This document shows, piece by piece, positions 28,429 through 36,862 of a stretch of 64,000 nt of DNA. The stretch covers positions 3,348,001 through 3,412,000 of the forward strand of contig CP108997.1 in NCBI GenBank assembly GCA_036226585.1, given 5' to 3'. Source of the DNA: Streptomyces sp. NBC_00708 (GTDB taxonomy: Bacteria > Actinomycetota > Actinomycetes > Streptomycetales > Streptomycetaceae). Positions within the stretch are counted from its first letter, which is position 1; every line of letters begins with the position of its first letter. Position numbers and translations under genes: made by a program. The notes beneath the pieces are model-generated. The model searched no databases, had not been told where the DNA came from, and worked only from the letters and a program-made list of their open reading frames with translations.

Positions 28429-29120
28429 CGGTCCTCACCCCGGACCAGCACCTTGACCCGGCCGACGTGGCGGCGCACGACCTGCGCGGCGCCTTCCGCG
28501 TCACCGGCCCTGATCGCCTCCAGCAGCTCGCCGTGCTCCGTGATGTTGGCGGCGATCCGGTCGGGGTGTGCCTCCATCACGGCGACGCCCATGCGCAGCT
28601 GTCGGTCGCGGAGCTGGTCGTAGAGACGGGACAGGATCTCGTTGCCCGCGTGGCGGACGATCTCCGCGTGGAAGCAGCGGTCCTTCACGGAGACGGTGGC
28701 CAGGTCGCCGGCCTCGGAGAACCGCCGCTGCTCCTCCAGAAGCGCTTCCAGCCTGCTGATCAGCTGCGGGGAGGCGGGCACGGCCTTGCGGGCGGCGAAC
28801 TCCTCGACGAGCAGCCGGGTCTCCACCACGTCCGCGATCTCCTGGGCGGAGACGGCGAGCACCAGGGCGCCCTTCTTGGGGTAGAGCTTGAGCAGCCCCT
28901 CGACCTCCAGGCGCAGCAGCGCCTCGCGCACAGGGGTGCGCGAGACCCCCACGGCCTCGGCGAGGCCGCCTTCGGTCAGCAGCGTGCCGCCTTCGTAGCG
29001 GCGGTCCAGGACCGCGTCCTTGACGTGCGTGTAGACGCGCTCGGCGGCGGGGGGCTGCTTCGCGGGCGGCGGGGGGACGGGGGCAGGACCGGGTGAGGCG
29101 GCGGGAGCGGGGGCAGGCAT
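28425..29120 (-). CDS. GntR-family regulator, FadR/FCD subfamily
   Basis: The 231-residue regulator has a proline/alanine-rich start, a winged helix (about 28-95; TLLTEGGLAEAVGVSRTPVR) and an all-helical FCD ligand domain (about 105-220) with metal-binding-type histidines (CFHAEIVRHAGN, ITEHGELLEAI). FCD regulators sense organic acids or sugar acids. The ATG at 29120 has no evident ribosome binding site, and an extended TATGCT lies just upstream, so leaderless translation is possible. It heads a two-gene operon with the MFS transporter. Confidence 0.88.
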   Translation of the reverse strand: MPAPAPAASPGPAPVPPPPAKQPPAAERVYTHVKDAVLDRRYEGGTLLTEGGLAEAVGVSRTPVREALLRLEVEGLLKLYPKKGALVLAVSAQEIADVVETRLLVEEFAARKAVPASPQLISRLEALLEEQRRFSEAGDLATVSVKDRCFHAEIVRHAGNEILSRLYDQLRDRQLRMGVAVMEAHPDRIAANITEHGELLEAIRAGDAEGAAQVVRRHVGRVKVLVRGEDR

Positions 29121-29190
29121 GCGTACAGCATAGATACAACATGCACGCAAGCACCGTCCGCGTCCACGATGTGAGCGGGGGAGCCGGTCG

Positions 29191-29691
29191 CTACCGTCCG
29201 CAGGACAGCAGAAGGGTCGTGCTCCCGTCCTCCTCCGTGATGTCCCGGACGTGCTGGAACCCCACCTTCCGCAGGGCCGCCAGCGAGGCCGCGTTCGGCT
29301 CGGCCACGGTCGCGTACACCTGCTCCAGGTCCAGCGTCTCGAAGCCGTACGCGACGATCCTCCGCGCGAGTTCGGTGCCGAGGCCCTGACCCCACGCCTC
29401 GTGCGCGAGGGCGTAGATCAGCTCATGTCCCTCGACGGCCTTCGACGGCTTGATCTCCGCATGGCCGATCATCCGGCCGTCCCTGCGCACCGCCCAGACG
29501 TCGAACGCCTCCGGCTCGTACACGTGCGTGAAGATGCGGGAGAAGAGGGCGCGGTGACTCTCCTCGGGCTCGGGGCCGTCGCCCATCCAGCGGGACACCC
29601 GGTCGTCCATGAAGAGGGCGACGAAGTCCTCCTCGTCGGCCGGCACGTACGGTTCGAGCAGCAGGCGTTCGCTGCGCAGGGAAGACGTCAT
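29191..29691 (-). CDS. GNAT N-acetyltransferase, RimJ/RimL-like
   Basis: The 166-residue protein has the GNAT fold of the RimJ/RimL type: SERLLLEPYVPADEEDFVAL at the start, the acetyl-CoA loop EAWGQGLGTELARRIVAYGF (about 103-122) and NAASLAALRKVGF. It would transfer acetyl from acetyl-CoA to an amino group of a protein or small molecule. The start at 29691 was chosen because upstream in-frame codons overlap the next gene and lack similarity. It lies 22 bp downstream of the 29714-30034 gene. Confidence 0.88.
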   Translation of the reverse strand: MTSSLRSERLLLEPYVPADEEDFVALFMDDRVSRWMGDGPEPEESHRALFSRIFTHVYEPEAFDVWAVRRDGRMIGHAEIKPSKAVEGHELIYALAHEAWGQGLGTELARRIVAYGFETLDLEQVYATVAEPNAASLAALRKVGFQHVRDITEEDGSTTLLLSCGR

Positions 29692-29713
29692 GCCGGGGAC
29701 GCTATCCCGGCCC

Positions 29714-30034
29714 CTAGGCGGAGGGCCCGTCGTTTTCCACCAGCCGCAGCGTCGGGCGCTGCGGGGCGAACTCGCCGATACCGAGCGCCGCCTCGCGCCA
29801 GTGCGCGGCCAGTTCGAGCAGGCGCTCGTCGTCCTGCCGGAAGGCCGGCGGCGGCACGTCCGGCACGGTCCGCCACAGGATCGTCGCGGCGAAACGGACC
29901 GCGTGCAGCGCGGCCGTCGTATGCGCCTCGACCCCGTCCTCCCCCAACTGCCGCAACGCCTCCAGGCGCTCGGCAAGGGCCAGGAGCTCGCCGTATGCCC
30001 TGACGGACTCCTGCGCACGCACGACATCGTCCAC
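29714..30034 (-). CDS. hypothetical protein, probably co-transcribed with GNAT
   Basis: The 106-residue protein is mainly helical, with an N-terminal DDVVRAQESVRAYGELLALA segment and a C-terminal PTLRLVENDG. I do not recognise the family. The GTG at 30034 follows a near-perfect GGAGGT 5 bp upstream, a strong start signal that rules out the ATG eleven codons earlier. The short spacing to the GNAT gene suggests one transcript. No membrane segment or cysteine motif is visible. Confidence 0.65.
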   Translation of the reverse strand: MDDVVRAQESVRAYGELLALAERLEALRQLGEDGVEAHTTAALHAVRFAATILWRTVPDVPPPAFRQDDERLLELAAHWREAALGIGEFAPQRPTLRLVENDGPSA

Positions 30035-30324
30035 GGTTACCTCCGGCCTCGGGGGCGCTCGGCGCACCTGTCGTCGCGGTACGTCGGGCCGGCTCGCCGA
30101 CCCCCGTGCCGGACCACGCGCACCGGGGCTCGGGTGTGACGCCGATGGTAGCCCCTGGCCACGGCGCGCCCTCGCCTCTCGAATGCCGAAAGCCCGTTCC
30201 CCGGGCCCGGATGTCGTAAAAAATCACCCCCGTGAGGGTTACAACCAAGAGGCGCGGTCATCCGTCTTACCAGCGCGCGGCACCGTCATGTGGCCGCATT
30301 CCAGGGGCATTTGGAGCGTTTAAG

Positions 30325-31224
30325 TTGAAACTCGGCATTAAGGGCATAAGGCGCGGATCCGCGACCGCCACGGTGGCCCTCACGACGGGCGCCCTGATCG
30401 CGGGTGCCGCGTTCGCCTCCTCGGCGCAGGCCGCCGCACCCAAGGCGCCCTCGATCGTCGCCAAGGGCGGCTTCGTGATGAACAACGGCACCGGAAAGAC
30501 GCTGTTCACCAAGGCCGCGGACACCCGCCGCTCCACCGGTTCGACGACGAAGATCATGACCGCGCGCGTGGTGCTGGCCCAGAAGGGCCTGAACCTCGAC
30601 TCCAAGGTCACGATCCAGAAGGCGTACAGCGACTACATCGTCTCCAAGGGCGCGTCCTCGGCGCGTCTGATCGTGGGCGACAAGGTCACCGTCCGCCAGC
30701 TGCTCTACGGCCTCATGCTGCCGTCGGGCTGCGACGCCGCGTACGCGCTGGCCGACAAGTTCGGCTCCGGTTCGACGCGCGCGGCGCGGGTGAAGTCGTT
30801 CATCGGCAAGATGAACAGCACCGCCAAGACGCTGGGCCTGAAGAACACCCACTTCGACTCGTTCGACGGCATAGGGAACGGGTCCAACTACTCGACCCCG
30901 CGCGATCTGACGAAGCTCGCGAGCAGCGCGATGAAGTACTCCACGTTCCGCTCGGTCGTGAAGACGAAGTCGACGAAGCAGAAGGTCACGACGAAGAGCG
31001 GCGGTTACCGCTACATGTCGTGGACCAACACGAACAAGCTGCTGAGCTCGTACAGCGGCACGATCGGCGTGAAGACGGGCTCCGGCCCGGCGGCCAAGTA
31101 CTGCCTGGTCTTCGCCGCGACCCGCAAGGGCAAGACGGTGATCGGCACGGTCCTGACCTCGTCGTCCGAGGCGAACCGCACGGCGGACGCGAAGAAGCTG
31201 ATGGACTACGGCTTCAAGAAGTAA
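30325..31224 (+). CDS. K15-type serine DD-transpeptidase/carboxypeptidase
   Basis: The 299-residue precursor has a Sec signal peptide ending in SSAQA (about residue 36) and an S11-family penicillin-binding fold. Active-site motifs are Ser73-Thr-Thr-Lys76, Ser134-Gly-Cys136 and Lys250-Thr-Gly. The unusual Ser-Gly-Cys in place of Ser-x-Asn and the 61-residue spacing match the known Streptomyces K15 DD-transpeptidase (Ser35, Ser96-Gly-Cys98, Lys213). It should trim or cross-link D-Ala-D-Ala stem peptides outside the cell. The likely start is TTG at 30325 after GGAG; an in-frame ATG 31 codons upstream would spoil the signal peptide. Confidence 0.9.
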   Translation: MKLGIKGIRRGSATATVALTTGALIAGAAFASSAQAAAPKAPSIVAKGGFVMNNGTGKTLFTKAADTRRSTGSTTKIMTARVVLAQKGLNLDSKVTIQKAYSDYIVSKGASSARLIVGDKVTVRQLLYGLMLPSGCDAAYALADKFGSGSTRAARVKSFIGKMNSTAKTLGLKNTHFDSFDGIGNGSNYSTPRDLTKLASSAMKYSTFRSVVKTKSTKQKVTTKSGGYRYMSWTNTNKLLSSYSGTIGVKTGSGPAAKYCLVFAATRKGKTVIGTVLTSSSEANRTADAKKLMDYGFKK

Positions 31225-31238
31225 GCCTTCTGTACGGA

Positions 31239-31274
31239 GAAGGGCCCCGCACACCACGGCGTGCGGGGCCCTTC
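31239..31274. terminator. 14-bp hairpin between convergent genes
   Basis: GAAGGGCCCCGCAC (31239-31252) pairs perfectly with 31261-31274 around an 8-nt loop, between the K15-type enzyme and the convergent serine hydrolase. Confidence 0.75.
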
Positions 31275-31287
31275 GCTCTTCCCGGCG

Positions 31288-32436
31288 TCAGCCCGCCCCA
31301 CACATCTCTCGGTCCATGAGTGCGAGCATGGCCCCCTCCGTGCCCTGCCCGCCGTCGCTGTTGATGTAGACCGCGGCGCTCCGTCCGCCGCCCCGCACGG
31401 CACCGGCCCAGGCCGTGTAGCCGAGCAGTTCGCCCCGGTGGCCGAAGTAGGTGCCGCCGCAGGAGAGCGGGATCTCGGCGATCCCGAGCCCGTACCCCAC
31501 GCCCAGCTCGGGCGCGTCCTCGGCGGCCGTCATCTCGGCCAGTTGTGCCGGTTCCAGCAGCTGTCCGCCGAGCAGCGCGGCATAGAACCGGGCCAGGTCG
31601 TGCGCCGTGCTGACGACCGCGCCGGATCCGATGGCCATGCTCGGGTCGAGCGTCGTCACGTCGGTGTCCTCGCCGGTGCCGAACGCGGCGTAGCCGTGGG
31701 CGTGCGGACCCGGGACGAAGGGAAACGTGCGGGGCACGGAGGTGCCGCTCAGGCCCAGCGGACGGATGATCCGGGCCTCCACCTCACGGGCCCAGCTCCG
31801 GCCGGTGACCTCTTCGATGATCATCGCGGCGAGGACGTAGTTGGTGTTCGAGTACGACCAGCCCTTACCCGGAGGGAACTTGGGCGCATCCCTCACGGCG
31901 ATCCGCACGAGCTCCCCGGGCGTGTACGTACGGAACCGCTCCGCGCGGTAGCCGGGCGCGCTGTTCAGCGCGGCGATCGCGGGAGCCACGTCCCGGAGGC
32001 CGCTGGTGTGCCGCAACAGCTGCCGTACGGTGATGAGACGGCCGTCGTTGCCATGGCCCCGGACCACCCCCGGCAGCCAGTGCTCGACGGTGTCGTCCAG
32101 CGACATGCGCCCCTTCTCCACGAGTTGCAGGACCACCGCGGCGGTGAAGGTCTTGGTGGCGCTGCCGATCCGGAACCTGCCGTCCCAGGGCATCGGTCTT
32201 CCGCTGCCCGCGTCGGCCGAACCGGCACGCGCGACGGTCCTGCCGCCCGGCGCGGACACCTCGGCCAGCACGCCGAGTGCTCCCGTCCGGTGAATCGCGT
32301 CCACCTCCCGCTGGAGCGGGTCGGCGGCGCGCGGTTGTGCCGCCGCCACGGGCAGTCCGGTCGCCGAGGCGAGGAGAACGGCGGTGAGACCGGCCAGGAC
32401 GGCGATTCCCCGCCGGCGCTGTGTCATGGCGCGCAT
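31288..32436 (-). CDS. secreted serine hydrolase, R61 DD-peptidase/class C fold
   Basis: The 382-residue precursor has a basic start, a hydrophobic signal segment (about 10-33, ending in PVAAAQ) and a class C/R61 catalytic domain. Ser92-Ala-Thr-Lys95, Tyr195-Ser-Asn197 and His333-Arg-Gly335 correspond in spacing to Ser62, Tyr159 and His298 of the Streptomyces R61 DD-carboxypeptidase. It is probably an exported DD-peptidase or esterase. The ATG at 32436 was taken; another ATG three codons later is possible. It converges with the K15-type gene, so two extracellular penicillin-recognising enzymes are neighbours here. Confidence 0.85.
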   Translation of the reverse strand: MRAMTQRRRGIAVLAGLTAVLLASATGLPVAAAQPRAADPLQREVDAIHRTGALGVLAEVSAPGGRTVARAGSADAGSGRPMPWDGRFRIGSATKTFTAAVVLQLVEKGRMSLDDTVEHWLPGVVRGHGNDGRLITVRQLLRHTSGLRDVAPAIAALNSAPGYRAERFRTYTPGELVRIAVRDAPKFPPGKGWSYSNTNYVLAAMIIEEVTGRSWAREVEARIIRPLGLSGTSVPRTFPFVPGPHAHGYAAFGTGEDTDVTTLDPSMAIGSGAVVSTAHDLARFYAALLGGQLLEPAQLAEMTAAEDAPELGVGYGLGIAEIPLSCGGTYFGHRGELLGYTAWAGAVRGGGRSAAVYINSDGGQGTEGAMLALMDREMCGAG

Positions 32437-32837
32437 GGTGATCCGTTTCTCTGTGCCGGTGCGGTGGTGCACCGCCCGGTCATGGACACCCATCGCACCA
32501 GTGGCGGCAGCCCCGGCCCAGCCCGCGGCCCCCCGGACAGGCCGGGGAGCCAACCCCCCTGTGGCACGGGGGCGTTCCCCATATCTCCCGCCTCGACCCC
32601 ACTCATGCGGGCGCCGACGGGAGGGCCGCCGGAAAAGCGGTGGAACACCGGGCCGGGCGCCGCTACCTTGCTGCCGGGCCATGCCGTTGCCGGCGTGCCC
32701 GTCGACTCGCCGTCCACGAAAGGGCGTCCGTTGTACATCGCGTGAGACCTCCCCACTGCTGATCGGTCGCGCGTCGCACCCTGTGCGCCGTGCTGCTTCC
32801 CGCTGCGGATTTCTCACACTGGAACCGGTGTACTCCT
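32437..32837. other. 401-bp intergenic region
   Basis: This stretch lies between the divergent serine hydrolase and DUF1062 genes and should hold both promoters. Open frames cross it on both strands, but their translations (Arg/Pro/Gly-rich, no family features) look like non-coding high-GC sequence. A small dyad GCGGTG-GTG-CACCGC is at 32461-32475. I see no RNA gene. Confidence 0.5.
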
Positions 32838-33386
32838 GTGCTCACCCATTGGGCCGTCATGCCCACACGCCTGCCCCTCGTCCTGCGCCGCTGCCACGCC
32901 TGCGCGTCCGGCAGCTTCCGCCCGCACGGCAAATTCCGTGTCAACGCGAACCACAAGCTGCTCGACGCCTGGCTCCTCGCGCTCTGCACGGGGTGCGGGG
33001 ACACCACGAAGCTCACGGTCCTGGAGCGGGCGCACGTCCGCTCCGTACCCCCTGAGCTGCTGGACCGGATGCACGCCAACGATCCGGCCCTGGCGGCGGA
33101 ACTCCTCCGGGACGGCGGCGTCCTGCGCCGCAACCACGTCGCCCTCGACTGGACGGGCGCCTGGCGCCTGGACACCGGGGGCCACGACCACCTGGACCGC
33201 GAGGTGATCGACGTGTCGGTCCGCTTCGCCGCCCGGATCCCGGTGCGTCCGCTCCGCCTGATCGCGGACGGCTGCGGCCTCTCCCGGGCCGGTACGGAAC
33301 GTCTGCTGGCCGAGGGGAAGATCGTCTCGGCGACACGCCTGACCGGACGGACGTCCGGCGACTTCGGCTTCCTGCTGAAGCGGTGA
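32838..33386 (+). CDS. DUF1062 domain protein
   Basis: The 182-residue protein has four cysteines in two pairs (RRCHACAS and ALCTGCGD) that look like a zinc ribbon at about residues 17-51. A helical and then S4-like C-terminal part (LIADGCGLSRAGTERLLAEG) follows. The pattern matches DUF1062, a family without known function. The start is uncertain: GTG at 32838 or ATG at 32859; neither has a strong ribosome binding site. It converges with the MarR gene across a hairpin. Confidence 0.75.
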   Translation: MLTHWAVMPTRLPLVLRRCHACASGSFRPHGKFRVNANHKLLDAWLLALCTGCGDTTKLTVLERAHVRSVPPELLDRMHANDPALAAELLRDGGVLRRNHVALDWTGAWRLDTGGHDHLDREVIDVSVRFAARIPVRPLRLIADGCGLSRAGTERLLAEGKIVSATRLTGRTSGDFGFLLKR

Positions 33387-33390
33387 GGCG

Positions 33391-33422
33391 GCGGGGGCCG
33401 GCCCCGGCGGACCGGCCCCCGC
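33391..33422. terminator. 11-bp hairpin between convergent genes
   Basis: GCGGGGGCCGG (33391-33401) pairs with 33412-33422 around a 10-nt loop, between the DUF1062 and MarR genes. Confidence 0.7.
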
Positions 33423-33429
33423 ACCCCCG

Positions 33430-33852
33430 TCAGTGCGCCGCGAGCCGTCCCACGAGTCCGATCGCGCGGGCCAGCAACTCCCGCTCCTCCTCGCTCAGTT
33501 CCGCGTCGATGGCGCGGGCGAGCCAGTCGGCCCGGCGGTCCCGCTCCTCCTCCAGGAGCGTGCGCCCGGCGTCCGACAGCTCGACGAGGCTCTTGCGGCC
33601 GTCGGTGGGGTGGGCGCGGCGCGTGATCAGCCCCTGGTCCATGAGCAGCCCGACGGCGCGCGCCATGGACTGCGGGCGCACCCGCTGGTTGGCGGCGAGC
33701 TCGCTGGTGGTCAGGGCGCCGTTGCGGTCCAGCTCGCCGAGGACGGCCACCTGGCCGAGCGGCATCTGGTCCTCAAGCTTCACGCGGCGGGTGAGCTTGC
33801 CCATCGCTGTACGCAGCTCGGCGGCGATGGAGGCGGATTCCGGGAGGGGCAT
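33430..33852 (-). CDS. MarR-family regulator
   Basis: The 140-residue regulator has the MarR winged helix in the middle (about 35-100; LTTSELAANQRVRPQSMARA, LITRRAHPTDGRKSLVELSD) between dimerisation helices. The DGRKS wing is typical. It diverges from the enolase gene, and the 160-bp gap between them holds a 13-bp repeat array and a palindrome overlapping a likely -10 element. That suggests the regulator controls itself and enolase. The ATG at 33852 gives the normal family length. The ligand is unknown. Confidence 0.88.
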   Translation of the reverse strand: MPLPESASIAAELRTAMGKLTRRVKLEDQMPLGQVAVLGELDRNGALTTSELAANQRVRPQSMARAVGLLMDQGLITRRAHPTDGRKSLVELSDAGRTLLEEERDRRADWLARAIDAELSEEERELLARAIGLVGRLAAH

Positions 33853-33890
33853 ACCGCACTTTAGCGCGGGGGCGGAAACAGGACAGCAGA

Positions 33891-33938
33891 CTGAACAGCA
33901 CGACTGAACAGCCATACTGAACAGCATTGCTGTATAGT
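33891..33938. promoter_or_regulatory. operator-like repeats and promoter between marR and eno
   Basis: CTGAACAGC occurs three times at exact 13-bp spacing (33891, 33904, 33917). The last copy runs into CTGAACAGCA-T-TGCTGTATAG (33917-33937), a near-perfect dyad with core ACAGCATTGCTGT. TATAGT at 33933-33938 is a good -10 for enolase and lies inside the dyad, so a bound repressor would block it. The site is in the gap shared with the divergent MarR gene. Confidence 0.6.
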
Positions 33939-34011
33939 TTCTTCTGCCGGGTCCAGCGCCACCGTCGTCGCAGCCGGACCGCGGCACGCGACAACGGGAA
34001 GGACCCCTCCC

Positions 34012-35292
34012 ATGACCGCCATCACTTCCGTCACCGGCCGCCGCGTCCTGGACAGCCGGGGCAACCCCACCGTCGAGGTGGACGTGCGGTTGTCGGACGG
34101 CTCGCTCGGCCGCGCCGCGGTCCCCTCCGGCGCCTCCACCGGCGCCCGCGAGGCCGTGGAACTGCGCGACGGCGACCCGGCCCGCTGGCACGGCAAGGGC
34201 GTCGACCGGGCCGTGCATCACGTCAACACCGAGCTGACCGAGGCCGTCACCGGCCGGGACGCGGAGGACCAGGCCGGGCTCGACGCGGCGCTCGTCGAGG
34301 CGGACGGCACGGCCACGAAGTCCCGGCTGGGCGCCAACGCGATCCTGGGCGTGTCCCTGGCGGCCGCCAAGGCCGCGGCGGCCGCGCACCGCCTGCCGCT
34401 CTACCGGTACCTGGGCGGGCCGGGCGCCCGGCTGCTGCCCGTACCGATGATGAACATCGTCAACGGGGGCGCCCACGCGGACAATCCGCTGGACTTCCAG
34501 GAGTTCATGATCGCCCCGATCGGCGCCGCGACGTTCGCGGAGGCCGTCCGGATGGGCTCGGAGATCTTCCACACCCTGCGCCGCGATCTGCTCGCCGCCG
34601 GCCACTCCACGGGCGTGGGCGACGAGGGCGGCTTCGCGCCTGCCCTGCGTACGGCGGAGGAGGCGCTGGACTTCGTCGTGGCGGCCGTCGAGCGCACGGG
34701 GTACCGGCCGGGCACGGACATCGGCCTGGTCATGGACCCGGCGACGTCGGAGTTCTTCCGCGACGGCGTGTACGACTACGCCGGCGAGGGCGTACGCCGC
34801 ACCCCGGAGGAGCACGCGGAGTACCTGGTGAAGCTGATCGACGCGTACCCCGTCGTCTCGATCGAGGACGCGATGGCCGAGGACGACCTCGACGGCTGGC
34901 GCGCGCTGACCGCCCGCGTCGGCGACCGCTGCCAGCTGACCGGCGACGACGTGTTCTGCACGAACGACGCCCTGCTGCGGGCGGGCATCGCCTCCGGGGT
35001 CGCCAACTCCGTACTCGTGAAGGTCAACCAGATCGGCACCCTCACCGAAGCGATGACGACGGTCGACACCGCGCACCGCGCGGGCTACACGGTCGTCATG
35101 TCCCACCGCTCGGGCGAGACGGAGGACACCACCATCGCGGACCTGGCGGTCGCCACGGGCTGCGGCCAGATCAAGACGGGCTCCCTGTCCCGCTCGGACC
35201 GCACGGCCAAGTACAACCAGCTGATCCGCATCGAGGAGGAGCTGGGCACAAGCGCCCGCTACGCGGGCGCGGAAGCACTGAGCCGCCGGTAG
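34012..35292 (+). CDS. eno: enolase
   Basis: The 426-residue enzyme has all enolase hallmarks: [13 protein letters not shown] near the start, GDEGGFAP, the metal-binding and lysine region [13 protein letters not shown] and [17 protein letters not shown]. It converts 2-phosphoglycerate to phosphoenolpyruvate in glycolysis. Streptomyces usually has its main eno in another context, so this copy under apparent MarR control may be an additional, conditionally expressed enolase; that is inference. It ends 13 bp before the convergent NUDIX gene. Confidence 0.95.
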   Translation: MTAITSVTGRRVLDSRGNPTVEVDVRLSDGSLGRAAVPSGASTGAREAVELRDGDPARWHGKGVDRAVHHVNTELTEAVTGRDAEDQAGLDAALVEADGTATKSRLGANAILGVSLAAAKAAAAAHRLPLYRYLGGPGARLLPVPMMNIVNGGAHADNPLDFQEFMIAPIGAATFAEAVRMGSEIFHTLRRDLLAAGHSTGVGDEGGFAPALRTAEEALDFVVAAVERTGYRPGTDIGLVMDPATSEFFRDGVYDYAGEGVRRTPEEHAEYLVKLIDAYPVVSIEDAMAEDDLDGWRALTARVGDRCQLTGDDVFCTNDALLRAGIASGVANSVLVKVNQIGTLTEAMTTVDTAHRAGYTVVMSHRSGETEDTTIADLAVATGCGQIKTGSLSRSDRTAKYNQLIRIEEELGTSARYAGAEALSRR

Positions 35293-35305
35293 CCGGCCGG
35301 CCCGT

Positions 35306-35779
35306 TCATCCCAGATACGGCTGATCGCGGCCCTCCAGGTAGTGGCCGAGGCGCAGCCGCTGCGTGTGGTGCATCGGCAGTTCACCGATCTCTTCCGGTG
35401 GCACGAAACGCAGCTCGGTCGACTCGTCCGAGAGGGCGAGCCGGCCGCCGGTGACCCGGGCCGTGAAGCAGACGTTGAACTGACGCCGCACCTCACCGTC
35501 GCTGTACGCGATGACGTGCCGGGGGTCGGTGTACGTACCGACGAGCCCGGTGATCTCGACATCGAGCCCCGTCTCCTCCTTGACCTCCCGCACCGCTGTG
35601 CCGGGCAGCGAGTCCCCCCTGTCCATCCCGCCACCGGGCAGCGCCCACAGGCCGTTGTCGCTGCGGCGCTGAAGCAGAATCCGCCCGCCCGCGTCCGTCA
35701 CCACCGCGGAGGCGGCGACGACGAGACGGTTCGGCTCCGGGGCGTCCGGGTCGTCGTAGTACTCCGTACGGCGTGCCAT
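35306..35779 (-). CDS. NUDIX hydrolase
   Basis: The 157-residue enzyme carries a complete NUDIX box (GGGMDRGDSLPGTAVREVKE followed by ETGL, about residues 50-72) and a C-terminal segment PPEEIGELPMHHTQ. It would hydrolyse a nucleoside diphosphate linked to another moiety; the substrate is open. It starts 4 bp after the stop of the XRE-DUF5919 regulator and must be co-transcribed with it. XRE-DUF5919/NUDIX pairs recur in Streptomyces, so the enzyme may supply or remove a nucleotide signal or detoxify a cassette product. Confidence 0.88.
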   Translation of the reverse strand: MARRTEYYDDPDAPEPNRLVVAASAVVTDAGGRILLQRRSDNGLWALPGGGMDRGDSLPGTAVREVKEETGLDVEITGLVGTYTDPRHVIAYSDGEVRRQFNVCFTARVTGGRLALSDESTELRFVPPEEIGELPMHHTQRLRLGHYLEGRDQPYLG

Positions 35780-35783
35780 GGGC

Positions 35784-36527
35784 TCAACCTTCCTGCGCGG
35801 GGGTGGCGGTGGACCAGACCGCGTCGAAGGATGCCGCGTAGGTCGCGAACAGGCCCTTGTCGCCCTGGCGGCGCAGATGCCAGAAGGGAGCAGCGTAGGC
35901 ACTCACGCCCCAGACGTGCGTGTTGGCCAAGAGCTGATCGTCGACGCGGTACAGCGAGTTGTAGAGAGTCGTCCCATGCGTACGCACCTCGACGCCGGGC
36001 GCGCCGACGAGGGGGCGAAAGTGCATCAGGGCCAGGCGGCAGCGGGATTCGATGCCGAGCCCGAACCGCTCTTCCCGGCCTCGCTGACTCACGTTCTCGC
36101 TGTCGGCGTCGCCCAGCGCGATCCGTACGGTGCAACCGGCGGCTGCACGCTCGCCGAGCAGCGCGTTCAGACGGGGGTACGCCTCGTGCAGGTGTACGGC
36201 GGCGTAGACAAGGATGTCGATGTGGTCGCAGGCCCGGCTGAACAGCTCGATGAGGGCCGAGACGGGCAGGTCTGCGCGCTGGTCGTAGAGGGCAAGGACT
36301 TCAGGACTGACGGCACGGGTCGGGCGCGCCTGCCGTAACGCGGGCCAGAGGGCGTACACGTCCTCGCCCAACTGCTCGGCCGCCTTCACGGCGGTCTTGC
36401 GGCGCGGAACCCGTCCCAGGTTGACCCACCGTTCGACGGACTTCGGGTCGACGCCTACCTCCTCGGCGAGGCTGCCATGGGTCCAGCCGGCTGCAGCCAT
36501 CGCTGCGCGTAATCGTTCGTTCTGCAT
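35784..36527 (-). CDS. XRE-family regulator with DUF5919 C-terminal domain
   Basis: The 247-residue regulator has an N-terminal XRE helix-turn-helix (about 5-60; SLAEEVGVDPKSVERWVNLG) and a DUF5919-like domain (about 95-240). DUF5919 resembles phospholipase D-like folds (HIDILVYAAVHLHEAYP, VRIALGDADS, VDDQLLANTHVWG). Codon 6 is TTA (36512-36510), the rare leucine codon read by the bldA tRNA, so translation may depend on development. The ATG at 36527 follows GGAGAG. It diverges from the peptide gene and shares a 158-bp regulatory gap with it. It probably controls both directions. Confidence 0.87.
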   Translation of the reverse strand: MQNERLRAAMAAAGWTHGSLAEEVGVDPKSVERWVNLGRVPRRKTAVKAAEQLGEDVYALWPALRQARPTRAVSPEVLALYDQRADLPVSALIELFSRACDHIDILVYAAVHLHEAYPRLNALLGERAAAGCTVRIALGDADSENVSQRGREERFGLGIESRCRLALMHFRPLVGAPGVEVRTHGTTLYNSLYRVDDQLLANTHVWGVSAYAAPFWHLRRQGDKGLFATYAASFDAVWSTATPAQEG

Positions 36528-36591
36528 GGACAATCTCTCCCCGGTTGCAGGACGGCGCCACGGACGTTTCCAGGGACGCTCTACCCGAAGG

Positions 36592-36601
36592 GGGACGTCC
36601 C
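36592..36601. promoter_or_regulatory. palindrome in the XRE/peptide divergent region
   Basis: GGGACGTCCC is a perfect 10-bp palindrome midway between the XRE start (36527) and the peptide start (36686). A related half, GGGACG, occurs at 36573. It is a candidate operator for the XRE regulator, based only on position and symmetry. Confidence 0.35.
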
Positions 36602-36685
36602 AATGTGGGGCTTTAGCGAGGTTTCACCGTCCTACCGGCGGGATTCAGCATCAGGGACCACCCCTTCGCCGAAGGAGAAACCCGT

Positions 36686-36856
36686 ATGTCCCCACAACAG
36701 GCCAACACCGAGGCGGCAGCAGCAACGGAGCCTTTCCATATCCGGTCGCTGGCTGAGGTCATGTCGCGCACGCTCCCGCAGGCCGGACTGGACCGCATGA
36801 CCTCGGAAAAGGTCGAGGAAGTCCTCGCCGTCACCGCACTGACCGCGCACATCTAG
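36686..36856 (+). CDS. 56-residue peptide, candidate precursor or small partner protein
   Basis: The gene encodes 56 residues, from MSPQQANTEAAAATEPF to a C-terminal VTALTAHI. GAAGGAG stands 7 bp before the ATG, a strong start. The C-terminal half (SLAEVMSRTLPQAG, SEKVEEVLAVTALTA) is predicted helical. There is no cysteine and no signal peptide. It is the first gene of a plus-strand set with the PP-loop ATPase and HisRS, and a 12-bp hairpin follows directly, a layout that often raises a precursor peptide over its enzymes. I do not recognise the family. It could be a RiPP-type precursor, a carrier or a small regulator; the sequence does not decide. Confidence 0.7.
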   Translation: MSPQQANTEAAAATEPFHIRSLAEVMSRTLPQAGLDRMTSEKVEEVLAVTALTAHI

Positions 36857-36862
36857 GAGCAG

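Noticed and set aside
30035..30324. Possible cyclic-di-AMP riboswitch upstream of the K15-type enzyme
   Set aside because: Wall-enzyme genes in Streptomyces sometimes have such riboswitches, but the conserved ydaO/yuaA core was not found in this leader; only a weak ACCCCCGTGAGGGTT hairpin is seen.
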